A stretch of DNA of 64,000 nucleotides from Marinifilum caeruleilacunae (lineage in GTDB: Bacteria; Bacteroidota; Bacteroidia; Bacteroidales; Marinifilaceae), in assembly GCF_013141825.1 (NCBI RefSeq), contig NZ_RZNH01000007.1:88744-152743 (forward strand). Direction: 5' to 3'. The notes below the pieces were generated by a model that was given only the letters and a program-made list of their open reading frames with translations, did not search any database and was not told the DNA's origin. The position numbers and the translations under genes are program-made. Of the stretch, positions 44,642 through 54,608 are shown in pieces; the first letter of the stretch is position 1; every line of letters starts with the position of its first letter.

Positions 44642-47074
44642 ATGAAAAGATTAATTTATGTGCTGTTATTTTTTGTAGCAGTAAGTGTCAATGCACAGAA
44701 TAACATTGACTTCCAGAAACCTCCAAAGGAAATTTTGGAATTGGCAGATGTTGAGCGAGCTCCTTCTGTATTTATGGATAATAGCAAAGAAAATATGGTG
44801 CTATTGTTTCGTGATGCCTACAAAACCATTCAAGAATTATCGCAGGAAGAAATGCGCTTGGGAGGATTAAGAATCGATCCTAAAACAAATATTGGTAGCA
44901 GAACCAGTTATTATAACAATATTAAATTGCGCAGACTGAACTCAAAATCGGATGCTCCTGTACAAGTAAAAGGACTGCCAAAAAATCCGAGACTTACCAA
45001 TTTTGTTTGGTCTCCTGATCAGACAAAACTGGCCATGACCAACACCACAACAAAAGGTGTAGAAGTGTGGATTTTAGATAAAAATTCAGCTTCGATGACA
45101 AAAATTACCGATGCAATTGTAAATGCGAACTTAAGAGATCCGATCAATTGGTTCAAGAACAGTGAAGCTGTACTTGTAAAATTTGTTGCCGAATCGAAAA
45201 AAGAATTGATCAATACGAAAAGTTCTGTTCCTAGCGGTCCAACCATTTCTGAAAATGCAGGTAAGAAAGCTCAGAACAGAACTTACCAGGATTTGTTAAA
45301 GAACAAGAATGATGAGTACAACTTTGAACAGCTTGCCATATCTGAATTGTACAAAGTGAACATGGATGCCAGCAAAGAAAAATGGTTGCCAGCTGCAATG
45401 TACAAGAGCATTAACTTCTCGCCTGACGGGAATTATGTGATGATTTCTGTTGTTGAAAAACCTTTCTCTTATCTTGTACCTTACTACAGATTCCCATCGA
45501 AAACAACAGTTTACACTAAGGATGCCAACAAAGTGGAAGATGTGTTAACTGTTCCATTGATTGAAGACCTTCCACAAGGTTTTATGGCTGTTCGTAAAGG
45601 AAGAAGAAATGTAAGCTGGAGACTTGATGTTGCATCATCATTGATTTATGTTGAAGCTTTAGATGGAGGTGATCCTGCTAATAAAGTAGACTACAGAGAT
45701 GAAGTATTCCAATTGGATGCTCCTTTTAAAGGCAATGGCAAGAGCATTTTGAAAACCATTAATCGTTTTGCCGGTATCGATTGGGGAAATGAAAAAATTG
45801 CTGTTGCTCACGATTACTGGTGGAATAGCAGAAATACCAAGTCCTACACTTTTAATCCTTCTGATGCTTCGGTAGCACCAATTAAAATCAACGATAGAAA
45901 TTACCAGGATAAATATAGTGATCCGGGTGAATTTGTAACTGCCAGAAACAAATTTGGAAAATACACACTTGCACTTGAAGGCGATAACGCTTTCTTATTG
46001 GGAGAAGGTTACTCGAAAGAAGGACAATTCCCATTCCTTGATAAAGCCAATCTTAAAACAAAGAAAACTCAGAGATTGTATCAATCGAAGTATACCGATA
46101 AGATTGAGGATCTAAGAGATTTTGATGTGAAGAAAAAGGAATTATTGGTAAGAATTGAATCGAACACCGAATACCCAAATTATTTCTTCAGAAAGCTGAA
46201 AGGCAATAAGTTGAAGCAGTTAACTGCTTTCGAGAATCCATTCAAGAGTATCGAAGGAGTTCACAAAGAGGTAATTACTTACAAGAGAGAAGATGGAGTA
46301 GAGCTATCGGGAACCTTATATTTACCTGTAGGATACGATAAAGACAAGAAAGAAAAAGTGCCGATGATACTATGGGCATATCCTACCGAGTACAAAGACA
46401 AAGCTAGTGCCGGACAAACAACTGCCAACTCTAACGAATTTACCTATTTGTATTGGGCTTCGCCATTGTTCTGGCTAACCAGAGGTTATGCTGTTTTGGA
46501 TGATGCTGCTTTCCCAATTGTTGGTGAAGGAGAAGAAGAGCCAAACGATTCGTTCCGTTCTCAGTTGGTAGCCAATGCGAAAGCTGCTATCGATGCAGTT
46601 GATGCAATGGGTTATATCGATAGAGACAGAGTTGCTTGTGGTGGACACAGTTACGGTGCATTTATGGTAGCTAACCTACTAACTCACTCCGATTTGTTTG
46701 TTGCAGGTATTGCACGTAGTGGTGCATACAACAGAACCCTTACTCCTTTTGGTTTCCAGAGCGAGGAAAGAAACTACTGGGAAGCACCGGAGGTTTACTA
46801 CACCATGTCACCATTTATGCATGCCGAAAAAATGAACAATGCATTGCTATTGATCCATGGCGATTCGGATAACAATTCGGGAACTTACCCAATGCAGAGC
46901 GAGCGTTACTTTAATGCTCTTAAAGGATTAGGTGCTACGGTTCGTTTGGTAATGTTGCCAAAAGAAAGTCATTCGTACCGTTCAAAAGAGAACATCATGC
47001 ACATGCTTTGGGAGCAAGACCAATGGCTCGAAAAACACGTAAAAAATCATAGCAAAGAAGTTAGCGAAAAGTAA
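44642..47074 (+). CDS. S9 family peptidase, prolyl oligopeptidase-type (glutamyl endopeptidase-like)
   Basis: An 810-residue secreted serine peptidase with a signal peptide (residues 1-19). The N-terminal region is a seven-bladed propeller; the alpha/beta-hydrolase part has the nucleophile Ser670 in GGHSYGAF, Asp at 741 or 743 in HGDSDNNSG and His777 in ESHSYR. Features such as the motif DDAAFPIVGEGEEEPNDSF fit S9D-type (glutamyl endopeptidase-like) enzymes of Bacteroidota. Possible role in peptide breakdown outside the inner membrane. Followed by a terminator at 47096. Confidence 0.92.
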   Translation: MKRLIYVLLFFVAVSVNAQNNIDFQKPPKEILELADVERAPSVFMDNSKENMVLLFRDAYKTIQELSQEEMRLGGLRIDPKTNIGSRTSYYNNIKLRRLNSKSDAPVQVKGLPKNPRLTNFVWSPDQTKLAMTNTTTKGVEVWILDKNSASMTKITDAIVNANLRDPINWFKNSEAVLVKFVAESKKELINTKSSVPSGPTISENAGKKAQNRTYQDLLKNKNDEYNFEQLAISELYKVNMDASKEKWLPAAMYKSINFSPDGNYVMISVVEKPFSYLVPYYRFPSKTTVYTKDANKVEDVLTVPLIEDLPQGFMAVRKGRRNVSWRLDVASSLIYVEALDGGDPANKVDYRDEVFQLDAPFKGNGKSILKTINRFAGIDWGNEKIAVAHDYWWNSRNTKSYTFNPSDASVAPIKINDRNYQDKYSDPGEFVTARNKFGKYTLALEGDNAFLLGEGYSKEGQFPFLDKANLKTKKTQRLYQSKYTDKIEDLRDFDVKKKELLVRIESNTEYPNYFFRKLKGNKLKQLTAFENPFKSIEGVHKEVITYKREDGVELSGTLYLPVGYDKDKKEKVPMILWAYPTEYKDKASAGQTTANSNEFTYLYWASPLFWLTRGYAVLDDAAFPIVGEGEEEPNDSFRSQLVANAKAAIDAVDAMGYIDRDRVACGGHSYGAFMVANLLTHSDLFVAGIARSGAYNRTLTPFGFQSEERNYWEAPEVYYTMSPFMHAEKMNNALLLIHGDSDNNSGTYPMQSERYFNALKGLGATVRLVMLPKESHSYRSKENIMHMLWEQDQWLEKHVKNHSKEVSEK

Positions 47075-47095
47075 TCTTTAGAAATAATATAAAGC

Positions 47096-47130
47096 AATGC
47101 CCGCACATATTTTGTGCGGGCATTTTATTT
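47096..47130 (+). terminator. Intrinsic terminator after S9 peptidase gene
   Basis: Stem AATGCCCGCAC / GTGCGGGCATT (47096-47106 with 47114-47124), loop ATATTTT, followed by a T-rich stretch. Confidence 0.88.
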
Positions 47131-47263
47131 ATCTTTTAATTGGAATAATGATAAATAACAGAAAGAAATAATATCAATTATACTAAGTGTTATATTTGGC
47201 ATTTTATTTAAAGAACTGACCTTCTGAAATTGAGAAACATATTAGAAAACTTATAAACTACTT

Positions 47264-47929
47264 ATGAAATACGGAATTTTGATGGGTATGATTTTATTAT
47301 CATACTTTGCTGTTGGACAGGAAATGAGTGTCGATTTAAAAAAGAGAAATCAGGCTGCTGAAATTGCAAACAAAGCCATTGTTAATATTCAGCAACAAAA
47401 TTACGAAGCAGCATTTCCACAGCTTACTCGCGCAATTTCTATTGATACTACTTTACGCAAGCCATATTTATTTCTGTATACACTGGCAACCAATCGTGAG
47501 GAGTATAGGGATTCTGCATTGTGCCTGCTTCAGAGAGCAAAAAAAATCTTTCAGCAAGATGATGAGATTTGCTACTATATTGGTGAAATATATAAAATGA
47601 AAGGGGATTTAAACAGGGCGATGATGGAATACAGTATGGCCATTGCATACAGTAAAATGAATGGTGCCGATTTTTACCTGGTTCCTCATTACTATTTCAA
47701 CAGGGCGACAATTTCCCTTCAAAAAAACAGGTTCTCTTCAGCAATAATCGACTATTCTTATGCCATTCAATTGAAGCCGGAATATACTGCAGCCTACGTA
47801 AACAGGGGAATCAGCCTTTTTCAGGCAGGCAAGCCCGAGGATGCCTGCACCGACTGGAAGACCGCCATGGAATTAGGTTCTGGCGCTGCCACAGAATATT
47901 GGGAGCGAAATTGTAAAGAGAAAGAGTAA
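47264..47929 (+). CDS. TPR-repeat protein, periplasmic
   Basis: A 221-residue protein with a signal peptide (residues 1-17) and about five tetratricopeptide-like repeats: IVNIQQQNYEAAFPQLTRAISID, CYYIGEIYKMKGDLNRAMMEYSMAIAY and FSSAIIDYSYAIQLKPEYTAAYVNRGISLF lead to a C-terminal EDACTDWKTAMELGSGAA, a frequent Bacteroidota TPR ending. Probably a scaffold for protein interactions. A TATATTTG -7 box at 47191-47198 would start a leader of about 58 nt. It precedes a lipoprotein gene by 24 bases. Confidence 0.82.
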   Translation: MKYGILMGMILLSYFAVGQEMSVDLKKRNQAAEIANKAIVNIQQQNYEAAFPQLTRAISIDTTLRKPYLFLYTLATNREEYRDSALCLLQRAKKIFQQDDEICYYIGEIYKMKGDLNRAMMEYSMAIAYSKMNGADFYLVPHYYFNRATISLQKNRFSSAIIDYSYAIQLKPEYTAAYVNRGISLFQAGKPEDACTDWKTAMELGSGAATEYWERNCKEKE

Positions 47930-47953
47930 TCACCCATTCAAACATTATAAAAA

Positions 47954-49393
47954 ATGAATCGCTTTGTAAGCCTATTGATCTTATCAGCAATCCTGTTTGT
48001 ATCCTGCGATAAGGATTCGGATAAGGATCAGAAAGAAATATTGGAAATTGAACTGATAAGCCCTGCTGAAATACACGGAGATATTGTGGATTTACCCATA
48101 AATACACCCATTCGTTTTCAGGCAAAATGTAATGTTGAAGATGCAGGGGAAATTTATTGGTATGCTGAAGATGATTGGAATTATCATTCTTTGGATGAGG
48201 AAATTAGTTTCGATGAAAATGGTTTGTATCGTATCTATTTTGTATTAAAAGATGCGAAATATTCTGCAGAGAGCAAATTCATCTGGATTAATGTAGTTGG
48301 CAAAACTGTTACCAATGTTGAAGATGATGAAGTAGGTGTAGCTTTGGTTGAAAATGCTAATAGTATCTATGTATTTACAAAGAAAAGGAAATCATTTTCG
48401 AGCAAAGGAGTGTTTTTATACAAATATACCGAGGGAGAGTTGGATAAGTCGGAATTTCTTGAAAATGTAGATCAAATTTATGATGCCAAAAATACTGATG
48501 ATGGAAGGATAATTCTACTTACCAATGATGGATTTGTACTCCTGAACACAACAGACGGTTCAGCTCAACATGTGAACGGTAGCTTGTACAAAAGGGCACA
48601 TATCATGAGCTGTAAGAATGAAGAATTGGTATTTGTGGGAATAGAGGAACATAAAGGCATTCTTGAAAGACGAAAATTTTCAGGTGAACTTGTGGAACAG
48701 AAGGTGATTTATGAGGATGAAGACCACAATAAGCTGAAAGACATCGGATTTTTAAATGAAAATGACTTCGTAATTCTTGCAGAAATTATCGAGGAAAATT
48801 ATTATGGTATAGAATCTGAGGGAATTGCCGAAAAAAGAATTTCATTAAACAGTACGGATGATAAGGGTACCTGGAGTCGGGATTTTGAATATTTGATTGA
48901 TGGAGATTATGCCACGGATGCAGGGATACATTCAATGAAATCGGGAGTAATGCTATATGCGTTTCATTCCGACCGTTCGTTGATTCAAATCAATTACAAC
49001 CACAAGTACGAGATGAACTTCCGAAGAAATTTTAGTTTTGAACCTACAGAAATATTTGCAACCGATGATTATTTCTGTGATTCGGAGAATGAAGAATACG
49101 ATTGCCACGACCGAAGAGTTTGGGGATGGCAAGATCACGAACGAACAGTGACTCTTTTTCAAAACCAAATGGTTGTGGAACATGAGTATAGAGGACTCTA
49201 CCGAAAACCAAAATTATTTGAAGTGAATCATTCGTATAAGATAGATTGGGTGTTTGAGTCGGAAGATTCACATTTAATTCTGGTCAATACCCAAAAGTAC
49301 GGTAAGTTTGATTTCGACTATAAAGGAAACAGCAAAAGGTATTGTTCTGTTTTTAGAGTAGATGAGAAAGGAAAACTTATGGATTTGTACTAA
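47954..49393 (+). CDS. Lipoprotein of unknown function
   Basis: A 479-residue protein with a lipoprotein signal (FVSLLILSAILFVSC; lipid Cys at about residue 18) followed by an Asp-rich stretch DKDSDKDQKE. Residues 30-115 resemble an immunoglobulin-like or PKD-type domain (LPINTPIRFQAKCNVEDAGEIYWYAEDDWNYHS divided between strands). The remaining 350 residues show repeated YLL/V-VEI beta strands as in a propeller, but no family is recognised. Probably surface-exposed; possibly paired with the TPR gene 24 bases upstream. Confidence 0.65.
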   Translation: MNRFVSLLILSAILFVSCDKDSDKDQKEILEIELISPAEIHGDIVDLPINTPIRFQAKCNVEDAGEIYWYAEDDWNYHSLDEEISFDENGLYRIYFVLKDAKYSAESKFIWINVVGKTVTNVEDDEVGVALVENANSIYVFTKKRKSFSSKGVFLYKYTEGELDKSEFLENVDQIYDAKNTDDGRIILLTNDGFVLLNTTDGSAQHVNGSLYKRAHIMSCKNEELVFVGIEEHKGILERRKFSGELVEQKVIYEDEDHNKLKDIGFLNENDFVILAEIIEENYYGIESEGIAEKRISLNSTDDKGTWSRDFEYLIDGDYATDAGIHSMKSGVMLYAFHSDRSLIQINYNHKYEMNFRRNFSFEPTEIFATDDYFCDSENEEYDCHDRRVWGWQDHERTVTLFQNQMVVEHEYRGLYRKPKLFEVNHSYKIDWVFESEDSHLILVNTQKYGKFDFDYKGNSKRYCSVFRVDEKGKLMDLY

Positions 49394-49449
49394 AATCATG
49401 AAAAAATACAAGATTAAGGAATAACAATTCAAGCTGTTATTCCTTAATT

Positions 49450-49479
49450 TTTGCCTATCCATCACTTTTGTTAATTTTG
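49450..49479 (+). promoter_or_regulatory. Candidate Bacteroidetes-type promoter for mutS2
   Basis: TTTG (49450-49453), 18-bp spacer, TAATTTTG (49472-49479), matching the consensus except for a spacer one base short. Transcription would begin around 49486, about 25 nt before the GTG start. Confidence 0.45.
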
Positions 49480-49510
49480 CAGGTATTAAACTAAGACAGA
49501 AAGTTAGCAC

Positions 49511-52018
49511 GTGATATATCCAGACAATTTTGAAACAAAACTTCGGTTCGATAAAGTAAGAGAACTGGTTAAGAAACAATGTTTAAGTTCCCTGGGAAGA
49601 GATTTGGTTGATGAAATTAAATTTTCGAATTCCTACAAAACGGTCAACCGAATGGTGAATGAGACCAACGAATTTAAAACCATTTGTTTAGAGGAAGAGA
49701 ATTTCCCTTTGGGATACTTTATTGATGTGCGCCAAAGTTTAGAGAAGGTTCGTATTGATGGTACTTATCTTGAGTTGGAAGAGTTGTACAATCTGAAACG
49801 TTCACTGGAATCGATCTCTTCTATTTTGCGATTCTTCCAAAAGAAGGAAGAGGATGAATATCCTTACCTGAAAAAATTGACTGGAAATGTTAAGATGTAT
49901 CCTTACATTTTCGACAGGATTAATGGGATCATTACAAAGAATGGACGAATTAAGGACAATGCTTCACCAGAACTTCAGCACATCAGAAGTTCGTTAATCC
50001 AAAAGCAATCTACCATATCCAAGCGAATGCAATCTATGCTTCGCGCGGCTCAAAGAGAAGGTTGGGTAGAGCAGGATGTTGCGCTTTCGGTGCGCGATGG
50101 ACGCGTTGTAATTCCAATTCCATCGGCTTACAAAAGAAAAATAAAGGGGATTGTACACGACGAATCGGCAACAGGGAAAACTTCCTATATCGAACCGTCC
50201 GAAATTGTTGAAACAAACAATGAAATCAGGGAGTTGGAGTATGCTGAACGTCGCGAAATCATAAGAATATTGCTGGAATTTACAGCACAACTTCGCCCTT
50301 ATATCGACGATTTGTTTTTGGCTTATGAGTTTATGGCCAAAATCGACTTTATACGAGCAAAGGCCAAGTTCGCCATACAGGTGAAAGCCTTGCTTCCCAA
50401 AATGGTGAAAACACCTACATTATTATGGGAAAAAGCGACCCATCCACTTTTGTTTTTAACCTTACAAAACGAAGGTCGTAAAGTGGTTCCTTTAAATCTT
50501 CAAATTTCAAACGAACAAAGAATTATCCTGATATCAGGTCCGAATGCCGGTGGTAAATCGGTTTGTTTGCAAACAGTTGGTTTGTTGCAGTACATGTTCC
50601 AGTGTGGATTCCTGGTGCCTATGGAGGAGGAATCAAAAATCGGAATTTTCGATAAAATTTTCATTGATATCGGTGATGAACAATCCATCGAGAACGATTT
50701 AAGTACCTACAGCTCTCACCTGATGAATATGAAACACTTCCTTCGCTATTCAGATACCGATACGCTGGTGCTGATTGATGAGTTTGGAACAGGAACTGAG
50801 CCTGCTTTGGGGGGAGCAATTGCCGAATCGATTTTAGATAAATTAAACCGTAAAAAAGTTTGTGGTGTGATTACCACTCACTATTCGGGATTAAAGCATT
50901 TTGCTTCTGAAGCTGAAGGGATCGAGAATGGTGCCATGCTCTACGATTCGCATCAGATGCGCCCATTGTTCCAATTGCAGGTTGGCAAGCCAGGATCGTC
51001 TTTTGCTTTCGAAATTGCAAGAAAAATCGGTTTACCCGAAGAAATTCTAAAAGCGGCTACCGAAAAAGTGGGTGAGGATCATATCAATTTCGATAAACAC
51101 TTGCGTGATATTGTTCGCGACAAAAGATATTGGGAAAGCAAAAGGGATAAAATCCGTAGAAACGAGAAGAAGCTAAATCAGTTGGTTGAGCAATACGATA
51201 AGGAGTTGAAAGATGCCAGCAAGCTTCGAAAGGACATTATCGAAAAAGCACAGCAAGAGGCTAAAGATTTGCTTCAGAATGCGAATAAAACCATAGAAAA
51301 AACCATTCGCGATATTAAGGAAAGCAAAGCCGAAAAAGAGAAAACCAAAAAAGCGAGAAAGCAGTTCGAAGAAACCAAGGTTCAACTTACACAAGCCGAG
51401 TTGGAGGAAGAGGAGCGCATCAACCGTAAAATTCAGAAACTGAAAAATCGCGAAAAGCGCAAAGGGCAGAAAGATCAGGAGCCTGAAACAGCAGGAAAAT
51501 CGACAGCAGCCAAAGCAATTGTGAAAAGCAAAAAGCAGTTTAATCCAGATGTGATTGAAAAAGGTGATTTGGTGCAGTTGGATAATCAGAATACGGTTGG
51601 TGAAGTAATCGAGATTAATGATAAAACTGCGGTGGTTGCCTTTGGAAGCATTCTTACATCGGTGAAAGCCAAGCGATTGTCGAAAGTCTCCAAGTCTCAA
51701 TTGAAGAAACAGGAAAAGACTTACAATCAGACTTCGGCCTTGGTTCAGGAGCGAATTTCGAAACGCAAACTAAGTTTCCGACAGGATATTGATGTGAGGG
51801 GAATGCGAGGCGAAGAGGCACTGCAAATTGTAATGGATCATGTTGATGAAGCCATTATGCTGGAAGTAAAAGAATTTAGAATTTTGCATGGAACAGGGCA
51901 TGGAATCCTGCGTCAGCTTATCAGGGATTATCTTCAAACCGTAGATTTGGTTCGTCATTTTAAGGATGAACGCATCCAAATGGGAGGATCAGGAATAACG
52001 GTTGTTACCATGGAGTAA
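49511..52018 (+). CDS. mutS2: Endonuclease MutS2
   Basis: MutS2 binds branched DNA and suppresses recombination, with nuclease activity in its Smr domain. The 835-residue product has MutS core helices, Walker A SGPNAGGKS, Walker B TLVLIDEFGTGTEPALGGA, a long charged coiled coil at about residues 520-660 rich in Lys/Glu, and a C-terminal Smr domain with DVRGMRGEEAL and ILHGTGHGILRQLIRDYL. The reading frame begins with GTG at 49511; no ATG precedes it in frame near the conserved N-terminus. It has its own promoter-like sequence and terminator. Confidence 0.95.
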   Translation: MIYPDNFETKLRFDKVRELVKKQCLSSLGRDLVDEIKFSNSYKTVNRMVNETNEFKTICLEEENFPLGYFIDVRQSLEKVRIDGTYLELEELYNLKRSLESISSILRFFQKKEEDEYPYLKKLTGNVKMYPYIFDRINGIITKNGRIKDNASPELQHIRSSLIQKQSTISKRMQSMLRAAQREGWVEQDVALSVRDGRVVIPIPSAYKRKIKGIVHDESATGKTSYIEPSEIVETNNEIRELEYAERREIIRILLEFTAQLRPYIDDLFLAYEFMAKIDFIRAKAKFAIQVKALLPKMVKTPTLLWEKATHPLLFLTLQNEGRKVVPLNLQISNEQRIILISGPNAGGKSVCLQTVGLLQYMFQCGFLVPMEEESKIGIFDKIFIDIGDEQSIENDLSTYSSHLMNMKHFLRYSDTDTLVLIDEFGTGTEPALGGAIAESILDKLNRKKVCGVITTHYSGLKHFASEAEGIENGAMLYDSHQMRPLFQLQVGKPGSSFAFEIARKIGLPEEILKAATEKVGEDHINFDKHLRDIVRDKRYWESKRDKIRRNEKKLNQLVEQYDKELKDASKLRKDIIEKAQQEAKDLLQNANKTIEKTIRDIKESKAEKEKTKKARKQFEETKVQLTQAELEEEERINRKIQKLKNREKRKGQKDQEPETAGKSTAAKAIVKSKKQFNPDVIEKGDLVQLDNQNTVGEVIEINDKTAVVAFGSILTSVKAKRLSKVSKSQLKKQEKTYNQTSALVQERISKRKLSFRQDIDVRGMRGEEALQIVMDHVDEAIMLEVKEFRILHGTGHGILRQLIRDYLQTVDLVRHFKDERIQMGGSGITVVTME

Positions 52019-52033
52019 AATTGAAATACAGAT

Positions 52034-52075
52034 ATAAAAAAAGGAAATCCGCCAGTGCAGATTTCCTTTTTTAGA
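52034..52075. terminator. Bidirectional intrinsic terminator
   Basis: Stem AAAAGGAAATC / GATTTCCTTTT (52039-52049 with 52060-52070) flanked by A and T runs, between mutS2 and the convergent lipoprotein gene. Confidence 0.85.
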
Positions 52076-52091
52076 TTATTCTAAAAATTGA

Positions 52092-53030
52092 TTATAAATT
52101 TTCATTGATTGCTTTGGCATAAGAGCTCGATTTTCCATAAGCAGCACACTTTTGAATGTCGTCGTAAAGCCAAATAAACCCTCCGTCGATATTCTCTTTT
52201 TCGCTGGCAATTTTTTCACCAATTACAGCTGGGTTGTCTCCATTCGCGCAATTGTCGCCATTTTTGCACCACAATCCGTAAGAAACTTTTAGCTTGCCAA
52301 AATACTGGTTCCACTCCGATGGTTTATTTCTCGATCCACCAGCGTAACATTGCAAGTACACACGGTCAATTGTTCCTGGTTTTTTAGCTTCTACCTGCTC
52401 GTAAACCGATTTCCAATATTCAGTCTCATTGTAAGGACATAGACCCACTTTCAAACCCATATCAGCCAACATTAAGGTGAAATCTACTGTCGATGCAACA
52501 TCAAAAGTTACTTCATCGTCGTAGTTAATTGCTGTTGCACCTGTAATTTCCTGTAATTTTTGCAAAGCCTTATATAGCTTTGTTTCTGGTCCTGTTCCTT
52601 CTTCGGCAATCAGGTTTTTGATATGTTCCCACGATTTGGCTCCCCACGCACCAATTCCCAGTTCAATTCTATCAACAGAACTAGGTGCACTTGTCAACTG
52701 TTCCAATCTCGATTGCCATTCAGGATCTCCAATGTATTCGCCATCGGCATTCATAATTGGAGTATCGTTATAATTCATACTGCCATCTTCACCAATGTGA
52801 ATGGTCCATAAAATAACAGTTGAAAAACCTGATGATTTCAAATCGTTGATTACTTCCATACCCCCGGTATAGAAAGGACCGCCACCAAAAACGGCCGAAT
52901 ATTTTCCTTCAGGAGCTGTCGCAATTTCCTCCTTTGTTGTTTCTGAATTGCTATCCGATTTATCGCAAGAATTACAAGAAACCGTTCCTACTAAAACTAA
53001 AATGTAGATTAACTTTTTTAGAATTGTCAT
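52092..53030 (-). CDS. Lipoprotein with possible GH18-like TIM-barrel fold
   Basis: A 312-residue lipoprotein (signal IYILVLVGTVSC, lipid Cys at residue 19, followed by CDKSDSNSE). The mature part reads like a TIM barrel of the GH18/endo-beta-N-acetylglucosaminidase kind: GGMEVINDLKSSGFSTVILWTIHIGEDG, IELGIGAWGAKSWEHIKNLI, and ATAINYDDEVTFD, which resembles but does not exactly match the DxxDxDxE catalytic motif. LQCYAGGSRNKPSEW follows. Could be a degenerate glycoside hydrolase or a sugar-binding protein; classification is tentative. Confidence 0.55.
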   Translation of the reverse strand: MTILKKLIYILVLVGTVSCNSCDKSDSNSETTKEEIATAPEGKYSAVFGGGPFYTGGMEVINDLKSSGFSTVILWTIHIGEDGSMNYNDTPIMNADGEYIGDPEWQSRLEQLTSAPSSVDRIELGIGAWGAKSWEHIKNLIAEEGTGPETKLYKALQKLQEITGATAINYDDEVTFDVASTVDFTLMLADMGLKVGLCPYNETEYWKSVYEQVEAKKPGTIDRVYLQCYAGGSRNKPSEWNQYFGKLKVSYGLWCKNGDNCANGDNPAVIGEKIASEKENIDGGFIWLYDDIQKCAAYGKSSSYAKAINENL

Positions 53031-53129
53031 TTGATTCGTATTTAATGAATGATACTCAAAACTAGGAGTAGAGAGTTAATACGGGAGTTAATTCCTGCTT
53101 AATCCGAAAGAATAGGTGTTAATGCATGA

Positions 53130-53165
53130 AAAAATGCCACCTCGTAACGAGATGGCATTTACTCA
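53130..53165 (-). terminator. Intrinsic terminator after the 53185-54366 gene
   Basis: Minus-strand stem AAATGCCATCTCG / CGAGGTGGCATTT with a single A-C mismatch and a 3-nt loop, followed by TTTCAT. It lies about 20 bases after the stop. Confidence 0.75.
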
Positions 53166-53184
53166 TGTAGGGGTAATTATATTC

Positions 53185-54366
53185 TTAATAAAGAAATGTG
53201 CTTACCAGAACGTAGAGGTAATGGGCAAATGTACCCGCCAGTATACCACCTACGGTATGAGATAGTAAAGCTTTAGATGTCAATTCACGGAAATTTAAAG
53301 TATCCAACATTGCAGTATGGGTACTTAAATATCCACTCCAACACATCCCCATTGCAGTAAATACCGCAACAACATTACCATCGATAATTCCTTTTGCAAG
53401 GAATGCTTTTACAAGCGATAAAGCTGCACCAACTGCACCTAGCGAAGTTACCGGGAATGCAATTAGTTCAGGAAATTTAAATCCGAATAATCCTTCGAAC
53501 AACCACCAAACATATCCAGCTAATTTTGGTAACAATGGCACACCTTCATATGCCAATCCCTGGTATCCTAATGTTGGATCTTTTGGTCCGAAAGTTAGCA
53601 TCATTACCATTGTAGAAATGATAAGTACACCCGGAATAATAGCCAATCCAAGATCAACACCCGACTTACCACCATCCAAAATTGAGTTCAGGAATCTTAG
53701 GAAAACGCTACCTTCCGATTTAAAGCTGATCTTTTCGGTTGCACCTTCAAAATCGTTATCGGTACGCGCAGGAATTTTCCCCCTGATTAATCGTTGCATT
53801 AATCGAGTTGAAACTACCGCACCAAATAAAGCACCAACCAAACCAATTAATGCAGGAATAAACATGTTTTCGTCGCTGCCCGGAACCTTAAGTGTAGACA
53901 TGAATGTGATTACAATCAAACCCATACCGAAAGCGGTTCCAAAGTTGGTTAATGATACCAATTGGTAATTTTTAAAATACTTGCTGAAGTTTTTATCGTT
54001 GGCCAGGCTGATAATCGCCGGGTTATCCGATAAAAATGTAAGAACTCCTGCCAATGCACCAACTCCAGGTAAGTTGAATAATGGTTTCATCATCGGAGCA
54101 AGAATTTTCTCCAACAGACGAACAACACCAAATTCAATTAATAATTTACCTAATGCACCAGAAAGAACTGTAATTCCCATAATGTAGAAAACAGTATTCA
54201 TTAGCAAATCCCATGCGGTTTGCATGATCGTATTCAGCATATTGGAAACACCCATTGTGTGGCCGATGTATCCAAAAATCCCGAAAAATGTAAGAAGAAA
54301 CATCACAGCTTCGTACCTGCGCTTCTTCAAAAAATCTGTCTCCTTGATAGATTTAATTGCGTTCAT
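53185..54366 (-). CDS. Nucleoside-recognition (Gate) domain membrane protein
   Basis: A 393-residue polytopic membrane protein of the nucleoside-recognition/Gate family (YjiH, SpmA type). About nine to ten hydrophobic segments; conserved stretches include IMGITVLSGALGKLLIEFGVVRLLEKIL, FLSDNPAIISLANDKNFSKYFKNYQ and GMCWSGYLSTHTAMLDTLNFRELTSKALLSHTVGG, the last two forming the family core. Members are suspected transporters or sporulation-type factors; substrate unknown. Single gene with terminator. Confidence 0.8.
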   Translation of the reverse strand: MNAIKSIKETDFLKKRRYEAVMFLLTFFGIFGYIGHTMGVSNMLNTIMQTAWDLLMNTVFYIMGITVLSGALGKLLIEFGVVRLLEKILAPMMKPLFNLPGVGALAGVLTFLSDNPAIISLANDKNFSKYFKNYQLVSLTNFGTAFGMGLIVITFMSTLKVPGSDENMFIPALIGLVGALFGAVVSTRLMQRLIRGKIPARTDNDFEGATEKISFKSEGSVFLRFLNSILDGGKSGVDLGLAIIPGVLIISTMVMMLTFGPKDPTLGYQGLAYEGVPLLPKLAGYVWWLFEGLFGFKFPELIAFPVTSLGAVGAALSLVKAFLAKGIIDGNVVAVFTAMGMCWSGYLSTHTAMLDTLNFRELTSKALLSHTVGGILAGTFAHYLYVLVSTFLY

Positions 54367-54608
54367 TTTTTTGGTTGTGTGTTTGTGTTTGTTATTCGCT
54401 GCAAATGTATATTATAAACGTAGTTTGGAAAGCTTTTTTTGTATGATCTTTATCAGTTTTTTAAACTCTTTTATATGTTACAAAAGCATATTGATTTTTG
54501 TCATGTTTTATCGTAAGTAGAGCCCAGAAATTTGGATATTGTTGATAAGTTCTTCTTCATTCTTCGCACGAATTGTACTAGTTTTGTCTTCCCAATTAAA
54601 AAATAGCT

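Noticed and set aside
51173-51700. 175-residue ORF opposite mutS2
   Set aside because: Antisense shadow of the Lys/Glu-rich coiled coil; gives a Phe/Leu-rich sequence with no family resemblance.
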